Below are positions 8,260 through 16,719 of a stretch of 35,800 nt of DNA, in pieces. The stretch lies in NCBI GenBank assembly GCA_021777845.1, contig JAJYDB010000013.1:1-35800 (forward strand). The letters run 5' to 3'. Under the pieces are notes generated by a model, which saw nothing but the letters and a program-made list of their open reading frames with translations, had not been told where the DNA came from and made no database searches. Position 1 is the first letter of the stretch. Each line of letters begins with the position of its first letter. A program made the translations under genes and the position numbers. The stretch is from Planctomycetota bacterium (GTDB lineage Bacteria > Planctomycetota > Planctomycetia > Isosphaerales > Isosphaeraceae).

Positions 8260-9192
8260 TCAGCGCGTACCGAATATGCTCAGGTCGAGCGGTTCGTCGG
8301 GCGTCATGATGACCGAGCGACGCAATCGCGGCCAAAGCCGCTTAATCGTGTCGGCATACAAGCCGCTCACTGTTCGCGCGGGGTCGCGTCGATACTCGCC
8401 GAGCATCGATTCGAAAGCGCCGACCCGTGCCTTCGCGAGCGTGACGAGACCTTCGGAGTCGGCACGGGCGCGTTCGAGGCGAGCCTCGGCCTCGGCGCGA
8501 GCGGCGGCGGCGTTAACCTGCGCGCGTCCCCGCGCTTCGAGGACGCTCTGATCGCGAGCGTTCCTTGCCGAAGCCGCCTTCGCGAAGTCGTCGGCAACCT
8601 CGTCGGGAGGGCGGGTATCCGTCAGATTCACGCCTAAGATCGCGAGGCCGAGTCCGGCGCGCTCGACGCCGCGCGTCAGGTCGTCGGCGGCGGCGTGGGC
8701 CACTTCGGCGCGCTCCGCGCGAAGGATCGCGTCGATCCCGCCGCGCGACAGCGCCCGCGTCAAACCGGCTTCGGCCAACCCGCGCAGCACCTCTTCGACA
8801 ACGCGCGACTCCGCCGCGATCACGTAGGCTCGAGGGTCCGCGACGCGGTACTGGACGACCGCCGCGACCACCGCCAGGTTTTGGTCGCCGGTGAGATATT
8901 CTCCCGCGCCGGGTGCCTCGCCCACCGCGCGCACGCCGATCGCGAGCATACGCACGGCTCCAAGCCGTACCCGCACCGGCCTATCGATCCCAAACGGCCA
9001 CGCGAAGTGCGCGCCGGGCGTCCAGGGCTCCTCGAGGATCCGGCCCAAACGACGAATCAGTACGACCTCGCCCGGCGCGACCGGGGTCCAACTCGTCGCG
9101 AGAGCGGCCGCGATCAAAGCCAAGACCGCAACCTTCGCAACCGTCCGCTTCAAGTCGCGTCGAACCGTCCCGCTCCGTGAATCCGCGCTCAT
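8260..9192 (-). CDS. hflK: SPFH/Band 7 protein, HflK-like
   Basis: A membrane-anchored SPFH (stomatin/prohibitin/flotillin/HflKC) protein of 310 residues. One N-terminal transmembrane helix (about 18-36) is followed by the SPFH domain, with VAPGEVVLIRRLGRI and the HflK-type stretch LTGDQNLAVVAAVVQYRVAD. An Ala/Glu/Arg-rich coiled coil follows (about 215-255). HflK pairs with HflC to form a cage around the FtsH protease and tune membrane-protein turnover. The start overlaps the stop of hflC by 4 bases (ATGA), so translation should be coupled. No ftsH gene is in the window. The HflK rather than HflC label rests on the TGDQN motif and on pairing with a clear HflC. Confidence 0.85.
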   Translation of the reverse strand: MSADSRSGTVRRDLKRTVAKVAVLALIAAALATSWTPVAPGEVVLIRRLGRILEEPWTPGAHFAWPFGIDRPVRVRLGAVRMLAIGVRAVGEAPGAGEYLTGDQNLAVVAAVVQYRVADPRAYVIAAESRVVEEVLRGLAEAGLTRALSRGGIDAILRAERAEVAHAAADDLTRGVERAGLGLAILGVNLTDTRPPDEVADDFAKAASARNARDQSVLEARGRAQVNAAAARAEAEARLERARADSEGLVTLAKARVGAFESMLGEYRRDPARTVSGLYADTIKRLWPRLRRSVIMTPDEPLDLSIFGTR

Positions 9193-10250
9193 GACGACGG
9201 CCCCGCATTCTTAATCGACGACGACCGCGGCCCAGGAACGGCTGTCGTCGGGGCGGTGGTGCCTTGGTCAGCGGCCTTCGATTCGAGGGGTGTGGACGAT
9301 CCGGGTACGGTCGGGAGGATCGGCGTTCGCGGTGCGCGATTCATGAGTTCGTCGGCGGGACCGCGCGTCAGGAGTCGCAAAAGCGGGCTCGAAGACGACA
9401 GCACGACGGTCGCGCGCTCGTCGAGGAGACCGCGATACGCGTCGAGGGTGCGTAGGAACTCGGCGAAGCGAGGATCGCGCGCGTGCGCGGCGTTCGTGAT
9501 CCGGGCCGCCTCGGCCTCGGCGCGACCGCGGATGCGTTCGGCGTCGGCGTCGGCCGCGGCGAGCCGCTCATCGCGATCGCGGTCGGCTCGAGCCGTGATC
9601 CCGCGCGCCTCGGCGTCGCCCGCGGCCCTCAATGCCGCCGCCGCCTGGCGACGTTCGGCCCGAATCAGATCGAAAATCGCCGGCCGGACTTCAACCGGGT
9701 CGCTGAACCGCGTTAAGCGCACGTCGACGACCTCCACGCCCAGCTCGTCGAGAGCCGGACCGGCAACCGCGTCGCGCGTCTCTTTCGTGACCTCGTCGAG
9801 CGCCCAGACGCCCGGCTCAACCGACGCCAACGCCGCCGCACCTCGACGTCCCACCGCGACGCTCAGCGCCGCCGCAACCCGCTCGGCCAGCCGCGCCTCC
9901 GCCGATTCGACCGTGGCCGCCGCCCGCAAGAACCGCAGTGGATCCCGCACCCTCCACAACACGCAGCTCGACACTTCGAGCCCGCGCTTATCCGCGGTAA
10001 TCATGCCGCGCGGCGGCGGCTCGAACACGTGCAATCGCCGGTCGACCGCAAAGCTCGATCGCCACGGCGGGCACACGTGCGGACCCGCCTCGCCCGCCTC
10101 GTCGCCGTAAATCGACACCGGCCGACCAAACTCGGTCACGACCACGAACTCCGTCTCGTCGACCAAGACCAGAGAGCGCCGCGCAACCACAACGACCACC
10201 CCCGCCAACAGGAGCATAGCGACCGGTCGTCGCCATCGACCTCGAGTCAT
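9189..10250 (-). CDS. hflC: SPFH/Band 7 protein, HflC-like
   Basis: The partner of the HflK-like protein, 353 residues. It has a single transmembrane helix at about 11-25, an SPFH domain starting at LVDETEFVVVTEFGRPV, the family motif LGVEVVDVRLTRF, then IRAERRQAAAALRAAGDAEA leading into a coiled coil, and the HflC-typical DPRFAEFLRTLDAYRGLL. About 60 extra C-terminal residues are low-complexity Thr/Pro/Ser. The gene order is hflC then hflK, the reverse of the E. coli hflK-hflC order. The start is the ATG at 10250. It is divergent from the peptidyl-prolyl isomerase gene at 10578. Confidence 0.87.
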   Translation of the reverse strand: MTRGRWRRPVAMLLLAGVVVVVARRSLVLVDETEFVVVTEFGRPVSIYGDEAGEAGPHVCPPWRSSFAVDRRLHVFEPPPRGMITADKRGLEVSSCVLWRVRDPLRFLRAAATVESAEARLAERVAAALSVAVGRRGAAALASVEPGVWALDEVTKETRDAVAGPALDELGVEVVDVRLTRFSDPVEVRPAIFDLIRAERRQAAAALRAAGDAEARGITARADRDRDERLAAADADAERIRGRAEAEAARITNAAHARDPRFAEFLRTLDAYRGLLDERATVVLSSSSPLLRLLTRGPADELMNRAPRTPILPTVPGSSTPLESKAADQGTTAPTTAVPGPRSSSIKNAGPSS

Positions 10251-10477
10251 CTCACATCACCCCGCGCCGCAACGTCCGGAAACAACACGGATCGACTCGC
10301 GATAGCGTCGCGACCCTCCCGCCCTCAACAACCATCCCGCTATTATCCTGCCAGCCGACCGCAACTTCCAGGGAGCGTCGATCAAGCGTCGCCGCCGAAC
10401 CGGCCGCGACGGGGGTTGCCGACAACGCCAAGTCTCGACGCCGCAAGATTCGCGCGGCAAACCGACGAACAGATTCG

Positions 10478-10483
10478 TATAAT
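10478..10483 (+). promoter_or_regulatory. Perfect TATAAT -10 box upstream of the isomerase gene
   Basis: TATAAT stands 94 bases before the start of the peptidyl-prolyl isomerase gene, inside the 327-base divergent gap with hflC. No good -35 hexamer lies 16-18 bases upstream (the sequence there is CGGCAA), so it is a candidate only. I see nothing else recognisable in the gap 10251-10577. Confidence 0.4.
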
Positions 10484-10577
10484 GCGGCACAAGTGAGCGT
10501 TCTCGAGGGTCGATTCGAGGGCGCGGCCGCGTCGGCGGCTGATTGACGGCAAGGATCTCTCACGGAGGCGACTTCCC

Positions 10578-11642
10578 ATGCGAGGCGAGATGCGACGCAC
10601 CGTTTCCGGCCGACTCAAGGTCGATGTCACTCCCGCGGCGGCGTACAGTGCGTTAGCCTGCGCAGCGATTTTTCTGGGACTTTGTGGCCGAGAAGCCCGC
10701 GCGCAGGCCGCAAAGGTCGACACGACGAAATTGAACGAGGTGCTCGCGACCGTGAACGGCTCGCCGATCACGCGGGGGGACTTCATCGGGCTCGTCAGCA
10801 AAACGCCGATCAACCCCGGCGAGGAAGAGTTGATTTATAACCAGGCGATCGACCAGCTCGTCAACCAGCGGCTGCTGACGGCGTTCCTCGCGCGTCAAAA
10901 GCTCGTCGCGCCGAAGGACAAGATCGACGCGGCGGTCGAGGGGCTGAAGAAGGAACTCGAACAGACCGGGAAAGACCTGCCGAACGTCCTTGCCGACGCC
11001 GGCATGACGCTCGACGAGGTCCGCGAACAGTACGCAATCCAAATCCGCTGGAATGAATACGTCAACCAGATGGCGACCGAAGCGGAATTGAAGAAATTCT
11101 ACGCGCAGAACAAAGACCTCTTCGACCGCGCGCAAGTCAAAGTCAGCCATATTCTCATCGGCTTTGAACCCGACGCCTCCGCCGGCGACAAGGCCAAAGC
11201 CAAGGCCAAGGCCGACGCTGTCCGAGCCGAAGTCGAGGCGGGCAAGCTCAGCTTCGCGCAAGCCGCGGACAAATACTCGCAAGACCCGAACAAAACCGAG
11301 GGCGACGGCGGAGACATCGGCTTCATCCTCCGCGACACGTTGCCGAACGAGCAGTTCACCCGCGCGGCGTTTGCACTCAAAAAGAACGAAGTCTCACAAC
11401 CGGTCGAAACGGAGTTCGGCTACCACTTGATCCAAACGACGGAGCGCCTCGAAGGCAAGCCGCTCGACCTCGAACGGCAGCGTCCGCTCGTCATGAATCG
11501 ATACGCCCTCAACCTGCAAAAGTCGATCATCGAAGCCGAGCGCAAAAGTGCGAAGCTGGACGTGAAACCAATGCCGAAGGATCTCTTCCCGCCCGCGCCG
11601 AAGCCGACCGAGGGGACCGCGAAGCCCGCCGCGCCGAAATAA
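10578..11642 (+). CDS. Secreted parvulin-type peptidyl-prolyl cis-trans isomerase (SurA/PpiC-like)
   Basis: A periplasmic folding factor of 354 residues. The signal peptide spans about residues 1-43 (hydrophobic AYSALACAAIFLGLCG, cleavage near ARAQ). A SurA-type helical N-domain follows (about 50-165), beginning LATVNGSPITRGDF. The parvulin/rotamase domain (about 180-295) has KVSHILIGFEPD, FAQAADKYSQDP, GGDIGFI and VETEFGYHLIQTTE. The tail is Lys/Pro-rich and disordered. It should isomerise prolyl bonds in exported or outer-membrane proteins. The start is clear: CGGAGG lies about 9 bases before the ATG. It is monocistronic, convergent with the ExbD-like gene. Confidence 0.92.
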   Translation: MRGEMRRTVSGRLKVDVTPAAAYSALACAAIFLGLCGREARAQAAKVDTTKLNEVLATVNGSPITRGDFIGLVSKTPINPGEEELIYNQAIDQLVNQRLLTAFLARQKLVAPKDKIDAAVEGLKKELEQTGKDLPNVLADAGMTLDEVREQYAIQIRWNEYVNQMATEAELKKFYAQNKDLFDRAQVKVSHILIGFEPDASAGDKAKAKAKADAVRAEVEAGKLSFAQAADKYSQDPNKTEGDGGDIGFILRDTLPNEQFTRAAFALKKNEVSQPVETEFGYHLIQTTERLEGKPLDLERQRPLVMNRYALNLQKSIIEAERKSAKLDVKPMPKDLFPPAPKPTEGTAKPAAPK

Positions 11643-11693
11643 GCTCTCGGAATCGCGCTGGGCCGATCACGCATTACGATGTTGAGTGCGAGG

Positions 11694-12914
11694 TTATTTG
11701 GGGGCTGCCGCGGCGGGAGGTTTGACTGCGGCGAGCGGCTCGATTTCGATGTGCTCGACGCCGGCCCCCGCAACACGAGCGCGGGCGGCGTCGAGGTCGC
11801 GGAAGGACGTCGCAGCGGCGGCGCGCAGCGTCACCCGGGTCGCGGGCGTCTGCCGGACGAGAAGGCGAAGTTTCGCGGCCAGCGTTTCGGCGTCGATCGC
11901 CGCTTCGCCGTTGAGTTGGAACCGTCCTTCGCCGACGATTGCGACGACGACGTTGGAAAAACCCGCGGCGTCGTCGGGGTTGTCGCCCCGTCGCAGCTTG
12001 AACCCCTCGCGGAACGCGAAAAAGCCGTAGCCGCGGCCGCGCATCGTCGAGGTTCCCGCAATTACGCCGCGGCCCTGCGTCCAGAGCCTCGCGTCGAAAT
12101 CCATTTCCGCTTGCGGGAACGACACTTTGAACGCGGCCGTCGCGCTCGATTCCGGCGCGACGTGCCCAGAGACGTCGTATGAGGCGCCGTTCGTGTCGGA
12201 CCGGAAGAAGCCGCCGACATCGCCCGTAGCGCTCACCTTCAGCTCGAGCAGGCCGGACCAGCGTCCATCGACGAACAACAGCCAACGGCCGTTGAAGTCA
12301 GCCGAGGCGGCGGGCAATCCCGCGGTCGCCGCGGCAACGGCATTCGAGGCCGACAGCGGCGTTGATTTGAACGTGTAGATCTTCGCTCCGCCAACGGTTT
12401 CGAGCACCCCCTCCCCCGGTCCCGCGGCGACGAAACGCAGGTCCGCGCCCTGGTCGTTCGGCACGACCAGCCCGGCGTCGAGATCAACCTGGAACCCGCC
12501 GAAAAGAACGAGATCGCGTCCGCGCGCGAGACGCGTCGAGAGCCGTCCGGCATCAAAGACGTCAAAACGTTCGATCACGAGCACGGGTATGGGCTCGCCC
12601 TTGCCCCCAGCGGACTTGCGCAGTCCCGGAGCGATGATAAGACGCGCAAAATTACCCTGATCGGTCTTGATTATGACCGGCGCAGCGCGGCTGTCGCGGA
12701 GTACGGGCGGCAGCGCGAGCAAGTCGGCGACACTCAGACTCTCGTGCGCGGTCGCCGACGGAAGTTTCGGAGCGTCGGCCAGCGCGCGGCCTTCGAAACG
12801 ATCGAAGTCGTCGGCGCGGACCGTCGCGACCGACAAGGCAGCACCCACAATCAAGGCCGATACCGCGAGTCTCGCTCGATAAGCCCGGAGGCCGGTCTTG
12901 CCCGTGAATTCCAT
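11694..12914 (-). CDS. Secreted protein with a C-terminal ExbD/TolR-like domain
   Basis: A 406-residue exported protein. The N-terminus has a basic signal peptide with core LAVSALIVGAALSVA and cleavage near VRADD. Residues about 40-310 match no family I recognise; they are rich in beta-type sequence, with FNGRWLLFVDGRW and GGFFRSDTNGASYDVSGH. Residues about 320-392 fit the ExbD/TolR periplasmic domain: VVVAIVGEGRFQLNGEA, then ETLAAKLRLL, then VTLRAAAATSFRDLDAA, then AGVEHIEIEPL. ExbD and TolR normally have an N-terminal membrane helix that couples to ExbB or TolQ; here only a signal peptide is seen. The ATG at 12914 is chosen over a TTG at 12938, because AAGGA precedes it. It lies 46 bases downstream of the large propeller protein and may be its operon partner. 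Confidence 0.75.
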   Translation of the reverse strand: MEFTGKTGLRAYRARLAVSALIVGAALSVATVRADDFDRFEGRALADAPKLPSATAHESLSVADLLALPPVLRDSRAAPVIIKTDQGNFARLIIAPGLRKSAGGKGEPIPVLVIERFDVFDAGRLSTRLARGRDLVLFGGFQVDLDAGLVVPNDQGADLRFVAAGPGEGVLETVGGAKIYTFKSTPLSASNAVAAATAGLPAASADFNGRWLLFVDGRWSGLLELKVSATGDVGGFFRSDTNGASYDVSGHVAPESSATAAFKVSFPQAEMDFDARLWTQGRGVIAGTSTMRGRGYGFFAFREGFKLRRGDNPDDAAGFSNVVVAIVGEGRFQLNGEAAIDAETLAAKLRLLVRQTPATRVTLRAAAATSFRDLDAARARVAGAGVEHIEIEPLAAVKPPAAAAPK

Positions 12915-12960
12915 CGTGACTTTGCTTCCTTTCGCCAACGAGACGCGTATTCGCCTCCGG

Positions 12961-15900
12961 TCAACGCGTCGCGGGGGACGACGTCTTGGATTCCGGCTTG
13001 ATCTGCTTGGTTTCGGGCTTGATCGACTTCAACGCCGACTGGGCCTCGCGGTCGCCAAGAAACGCCAGCAGGTCGGCGAGTTCGGAGAGAGTGAGGCGGC
13101 CCGCAACGCCGGCGGGCATGAGGCTGGCGGGGTCGACCCCCTGCTCGTCGACCTCGCCGGTCGGGATCCTTAGCTCGCGCCCGGTGGCGTCCTTCAGCGT
13201 GACCGCGTCGGGACCCTTCGACGCCAGAAGACCGGTAGCGATCCGGCCGTCTTTGGTCGCCACGCGGTACGTCGCGTAGCCCTCCTTAATCTCTTTCGAG
13301 GGTTCCAATATCGACTCGAGCCGCTTCTCGAACGAGAGTGTCTCCCAGACGCGGGTGAGGTCGGGACCGACCGAGCCGCCGTAGCCCTCCATCCGGTGAC
13401 AGGTCACGCATGCGGTGCGTTGCTCGTCGAGATAGAGCGTGCGGCCTCGGGCGGGGTCGCCGCCTTTTTTCACATAATCACGGATTTGAGTCATTTGCTC
13501 AGGCGTCGGGGCGCTTAACATCATTCGCTTCACGATCTCTTGGCGCAATGCTTCGAGGTCGGGCGAGTTATGACGGCGGACGCCCTCAAGGACGGTCGAG
13601 AGTTCGTCGGGTGGGATTTTGCCGTCAAGGAAGGCGCGAGCGACCTCGCGGGCGGTGTCGGGACGCTGCGTAAGGAGTCGAATCGAGTCGCGTCGAAGGT
13701 CGTGGACGGGGTCGTTGAGAAGGCCGCGGGCGGCGGTTGCGGCGGCGTCGAAATCGAGCGCGGCGAGCGCGTCGAAGATCGACGACTTAAGGTGCGAGTC
13801 GGGAGTTGATTTAAGGAGCTGGAGCAGGCGACGGGCGGCGGATTTGTCGCCCGCGGCGCGGAGGGCGTCGACCGCGAGCCGGCGTTCCTCCGACGGTGCG
13901 GCGGCGTTCTCGGCGATCGCGAACAGTCGGGTAGCGAACTCGCGCGAAGGCCGCGCGATCACAAGCGTGAGCGCCGCGGCGCGGACCTCTGATCCCGGGT
14001 CGTCGAGGAGGCTCGGCAAGAGCGAAGAGACGGCGAGCGCCGCGCGCTCTCCGAGTGCCCGCAGCAGTCGGATGGCCGCGCCGCGGGCAGCGGGGTCGGC
14101 CTTCGGGTTGCGCATCAGCCACTCGGTGACGCGGTCGGGCGGGACATTGTCGCGGAGCTCGCGCAGAGCTTGAAACATTGCAACGCGGTCGGTGGTTGCG
14201 AGGGGCGCGTTGGTCGTAGCCTCTGCGAGCAAGACGGCGAGAGCGTCGGTCGTACGTCGCCCTTCGATCGCGAACAGGGCCGCCGCCGCGCGCGTCTTGT
14301 CGGTCGAGGCGATCGCCTGCGTCAGGACCGGCAGCGCGGGGGGGCCGAGCCGTTCGAGGCCGCGGGTGATGCCGTCGCGGAGGAAGGGGTCGCCAGCGAT
14401 CGACTCGACGCCCATCAGTAAGAGTCGTCGCGCGACAAGTTCGACGGTGATCGGCTCGTCGGCGTCTCGAAGTGCGTCGCGAACCGCGGCCTGCAGCTTC
14501 GGCAGGTCGTTCTTGAAGTCGGAAAAGGCGCGTTGCAATCGCCTCACGCTCGCATCGTCGAGCCGCGGCGGAGGCGCATTGGGATCGCGATTTTCCGGCT
14601 CGCGTTTCAGGTCGCGGAAGCGTCCGAGCGCGACGGCGAGCGCGCGACGAACACGTGCGTCGCTCAGCGCCTTGCCGGCCGCGCCGCCGGTCTTCGCGTC
14701 GACGTCGGACCACGCGAGCAGTTGCGCCGCCTTGAAGCGATCGTCGGTCGAGTCGAACCGCCCGCGTAACTCGAGCGCGAACCGTTGCAGGGTGGCGTCG
14801 TCGTATTGACGATCGATCACGTCGACCCAACGTCCCGATTCGCCGGGACCGGGAGGGTCGGAGGCGACCGCCGCGAGCACGCCGAGCGCGTGTCGTCGCG
14901 CCGCGATCGATTTCGACTCGTCGCAGACCAAACCCGCGAGGTCGGATCGATGCAGTTCGAGGTCGCGACGCGCGGCGGCGTCGGGATGAGTCGCGAGCCG
15001 CGCATTGACGGCGAGACCGCGCCGGATCAACTCGCGAGAAACCTGCGTCCTCATGCCGAAATCGGGGGAATCGAGCGCCTCGATGAGTGCTTTATCGTCA
15101 TATTTGCGCAACCTCGTGAAGCGGTCGGAGGGGAAGGTTCCGCGCGCCGGCTCGCGTTCGGTGCCGGCCCAGGTCATTCGATAAATCCGGCCGGTTTGAC
15201 CGTTGCCCGAGAGTTTGCCGGCACCGCCCGAATCGGTCCGCCAGTCGAGAATATAGAGCGCGCCGTCGGGCCCGACCTCGGCGTCGTTGGGCCGAAATAG
15301 CCCTTCGTCGGAGGCGAGCAACTCGAATTCTTGCTCGACGCCGTAGGTTGCGCCGATCTGACGGAGATGGTAGGCGCGGACCTTTTTGCGGAAGACGTCG
15401 GGATAAACGAGCAGGTTGTGTGCGCTCGGCGGCAGCGAGGCCGAGTTGAGGACGCACAGACCGGCAGGCGCGCCGCGGCCGGTGTCGGTGATCCAGCCGA
15501 GGCGGCCGGGACGACCGCCGTTCCACGTTGCCCGTTCGAAGTCTGGGTTGCAGCAACGGGCCCCTTCGCGAAGCCGCCAGCCGTAGTCGCCGCCCTCGAC
15601 CACGTGCAACAACCGGCAACCGGTAAAACCGGGCGAGCCCTCGTTGTCGTTGTCGGTGTGAAAGATCTGAAATTCGTCGTCAAAGGCGACGTTGCCCCAG
15701 GGGTTCCGCATTCCGAAGGCGACGTTTTCGAGTTGCGAGCCATCGGGTCGGCAACGAAAGACGCCTCCGCAGCGTAAGACGGTTGCGGTCGATCCGTCCG
15801 AACCGCGTGCGTGGGCGTCGCTGTCGCCGGTCGTGAGATAGAGCCGGCCGTCGGGTCCGAGCGAGATCCCCGAGACGCGGTGGTGCGAGTCGTCGTTGCC

Positions 15901-16395
15901 GAAGCCGGTCGCGATCGTTTCGCGGATCTCGAATTTACCGTCGCCGTCGTTGTCGCGGAAACGGACAACGTCGTGATTGAGCGTAACGTAGGTCCACCCG
16001 TCAAAGAAGAGCAGCCCGGCAGGCAGATCAAGCCCGTCCATGTAGACGTCGGACTTGTCGAAGACGCCGTCGCCGTCGGTGTCGGTCAGCACCTTGATGC
16101 GGTCGTTCGGCCCCCGTCCTTCGTACCACTCGACGACGTAGAGCCGGCCGTCCTCACCCCAGGTCATCGTCACAGGGTTGATCACGAGCGGCTCCGCGGC
16201 GGCGATCTCGACGCGCCAGCCCGGCGGAGTTCGATATCCCTTGAGGCGCGGGTCGACTTTCGCCGAAGGTTCCGCCGCGCCTGCCGTCCCCGCGGAAACG
16301 CACGCGATCACGACCGCCGATAGAATGCCTGCCGCGCTAACCAACGCCGCGGCAAGCCGACCGGCCCACGCTCGAGTCACGGGATCACTTGTCAT
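12961..16395 (-). CDS. Large secreted propeller/HEAT/cytochrome c protein (planctomycete membrane-bound-dehydrogenase type)
   Basis: A 1,144-residue exported protein. A signal peptide (cleavage near AGAAEP) is followed by a beta-propeller of the putative membrane-bound dehydrogenase family (about 45-420). This part has PPGWRVEIAAAEPLVINP, calcium-loop-like DTDGDGVFD and DNDGDGKFE, and GMRNPWGNVAFDDE. A long HEAT-repeat region spans about 430-960. The C-terminal haem-binding domain has one CXXCH (CVTCHRMEGYGGSVGPDL), then the strand-rich module SLMPAGVAGRLTLSELADLLAFL. This architecture is expanded in planctomycetes and is thought to oxidise a sugar or other substrate in the periplasm; the substrate is unknown. 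The ATG at 16395 has GGAG about 10 bases upstream; an in-frame start at 16434 is less likely. Confidence 0.9.
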   Translation of the reverse strand: MTSDPVTRAWAGRLAAALVSAAGILSAVVIACVSAGTAGAAEPSAKVDPRLKGYRTPPGWRVEIAAAEPLVINPVTMTWGEDGRLYVVEWYEGRGPNDRIKVLTDTDGDGVFDKSDVYMDGLDLPAGLLFFDGWTYVTLNHDVVRFRDNDGDGKFEIRETIATGFGNDDSHHRVSGISLGPDGRLYLTTGDSDAHARGSDGSTATVLRCGGVFRCRPDGSQLENVAFGMRNPWGNVAFDDEFQIFHTDNDNEGSPGFTGCRLLHVVEGGDYGWRLREGARCCNPDFERATWNGGRPGRLGWITDTGRGAPAGLCVLNSASLPPSAHNLLVYPDVFRKKVRAYHLRQIGATYGVEQEFELLASDEGLFRPNDAEVGPDGALYILDWRTDSGGAGKLSGNGQTGRIYRMTWAGTEREPARGTFPSDRFTRLRKYDDKALIEALDSPDFGMRTQVSRELIRRGLAVNARLATHPDAAARRDLELHRSDLAGLVCDESKSIAARRHALGVLAAVASDPPGPGESGRWVDVIDRQYDDATLQRFALELRGRFDSTDDRFKAAQLLAWSDVDAKTGGAAGKALSDARVRRALAVALGRFRDLKREPENRDPNAPPPRLDDASVRRLQRAFSDFKNDLPKLQAAVRDALRDADEPITVELVARRLLLMGVESIAGDPFLRDGITRGLERLGPPALPVLTQAIASTDKTRAAAALFAIEGRRTTDALAVLLAEATTNAPLATTDRVAMFQALRELRDNVPPDRVTEWLMRNPKADPAARGAAIRLLRALGERAALAVSSLLPSLLDDPGSEVRAAALTLVIARPSREFATRLFAIAENAAAPSEERRLAVDALRAAGDKSAARRLLQLLKSTPDSHLKSSIFDALAALDFDAAATAARGLLNDPVHDLRRDSIRLLTQRPDTAREVARAFLDGKIPPDELSTVLEGVRRHNSPDLEALRQEIVKRMMLSAPTPEQMTQIRDYVKKGGDPARGRTLYLDEQRTACVTCHRMEGYGGSVGPDLTRVWETLSFEKRLESILEPSKEIKEGYATYRVATKDGRIATGLLASKGPDAVTLKDATGRELRIPTGEVDEQGVDPASLMPAGVAGRLTLSELADLLAFLGDREAQSALKSIKPETKQIKPESKTSSPATR

Positions 16396-16571
16396 CTTTA
16401 ACGGCTCCAATGTCGTGTCGGTGCGGCGGGCCAAGGGCGGAAACGGTGCGGGAGGATTGCGGACGACCCCTAGTCAAAATCCCGCGCACGGCGGGGTCTC
16501 AATCGTTCGTATTGTAACTTGCGCCGACGGCCGCGGTCACCGGGTTACCGCAAACGGGCTGGCGGGGCGGT

Positions 16572-16599
16572 TTGCGAGACGATTAACTGATAGTATAAG
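16572..16599 (+). promoter_or_regulatory. Sigma-70-like promoter for ettA
   Basis: TTGCGA (16572-16577) and TATAAG (16594-16599) are 16 bases apart, about 120 bases before the ettA start. They lie in the 324-base gap (16396-16719) that also separates the divergent propeller gene. The rest of the gap shows no gene. The match is four of six for -35 and five of six for -10; planctomycete promoter rules are poorly defined, so this is tentative. Confidence 0.45.
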
Positions 16600-16719
16600 G
16601 GATCTGGTTCGAGTGAAACGCGGCGTCGACTAGTCGGTCGCGGAAGACAAAAGTCGTAGACTTCGAAACACGGTCGCGCAGTTTTCGAATAGCTCAAAAT
16701 CAAGGCTTGGAGTTTTTGC

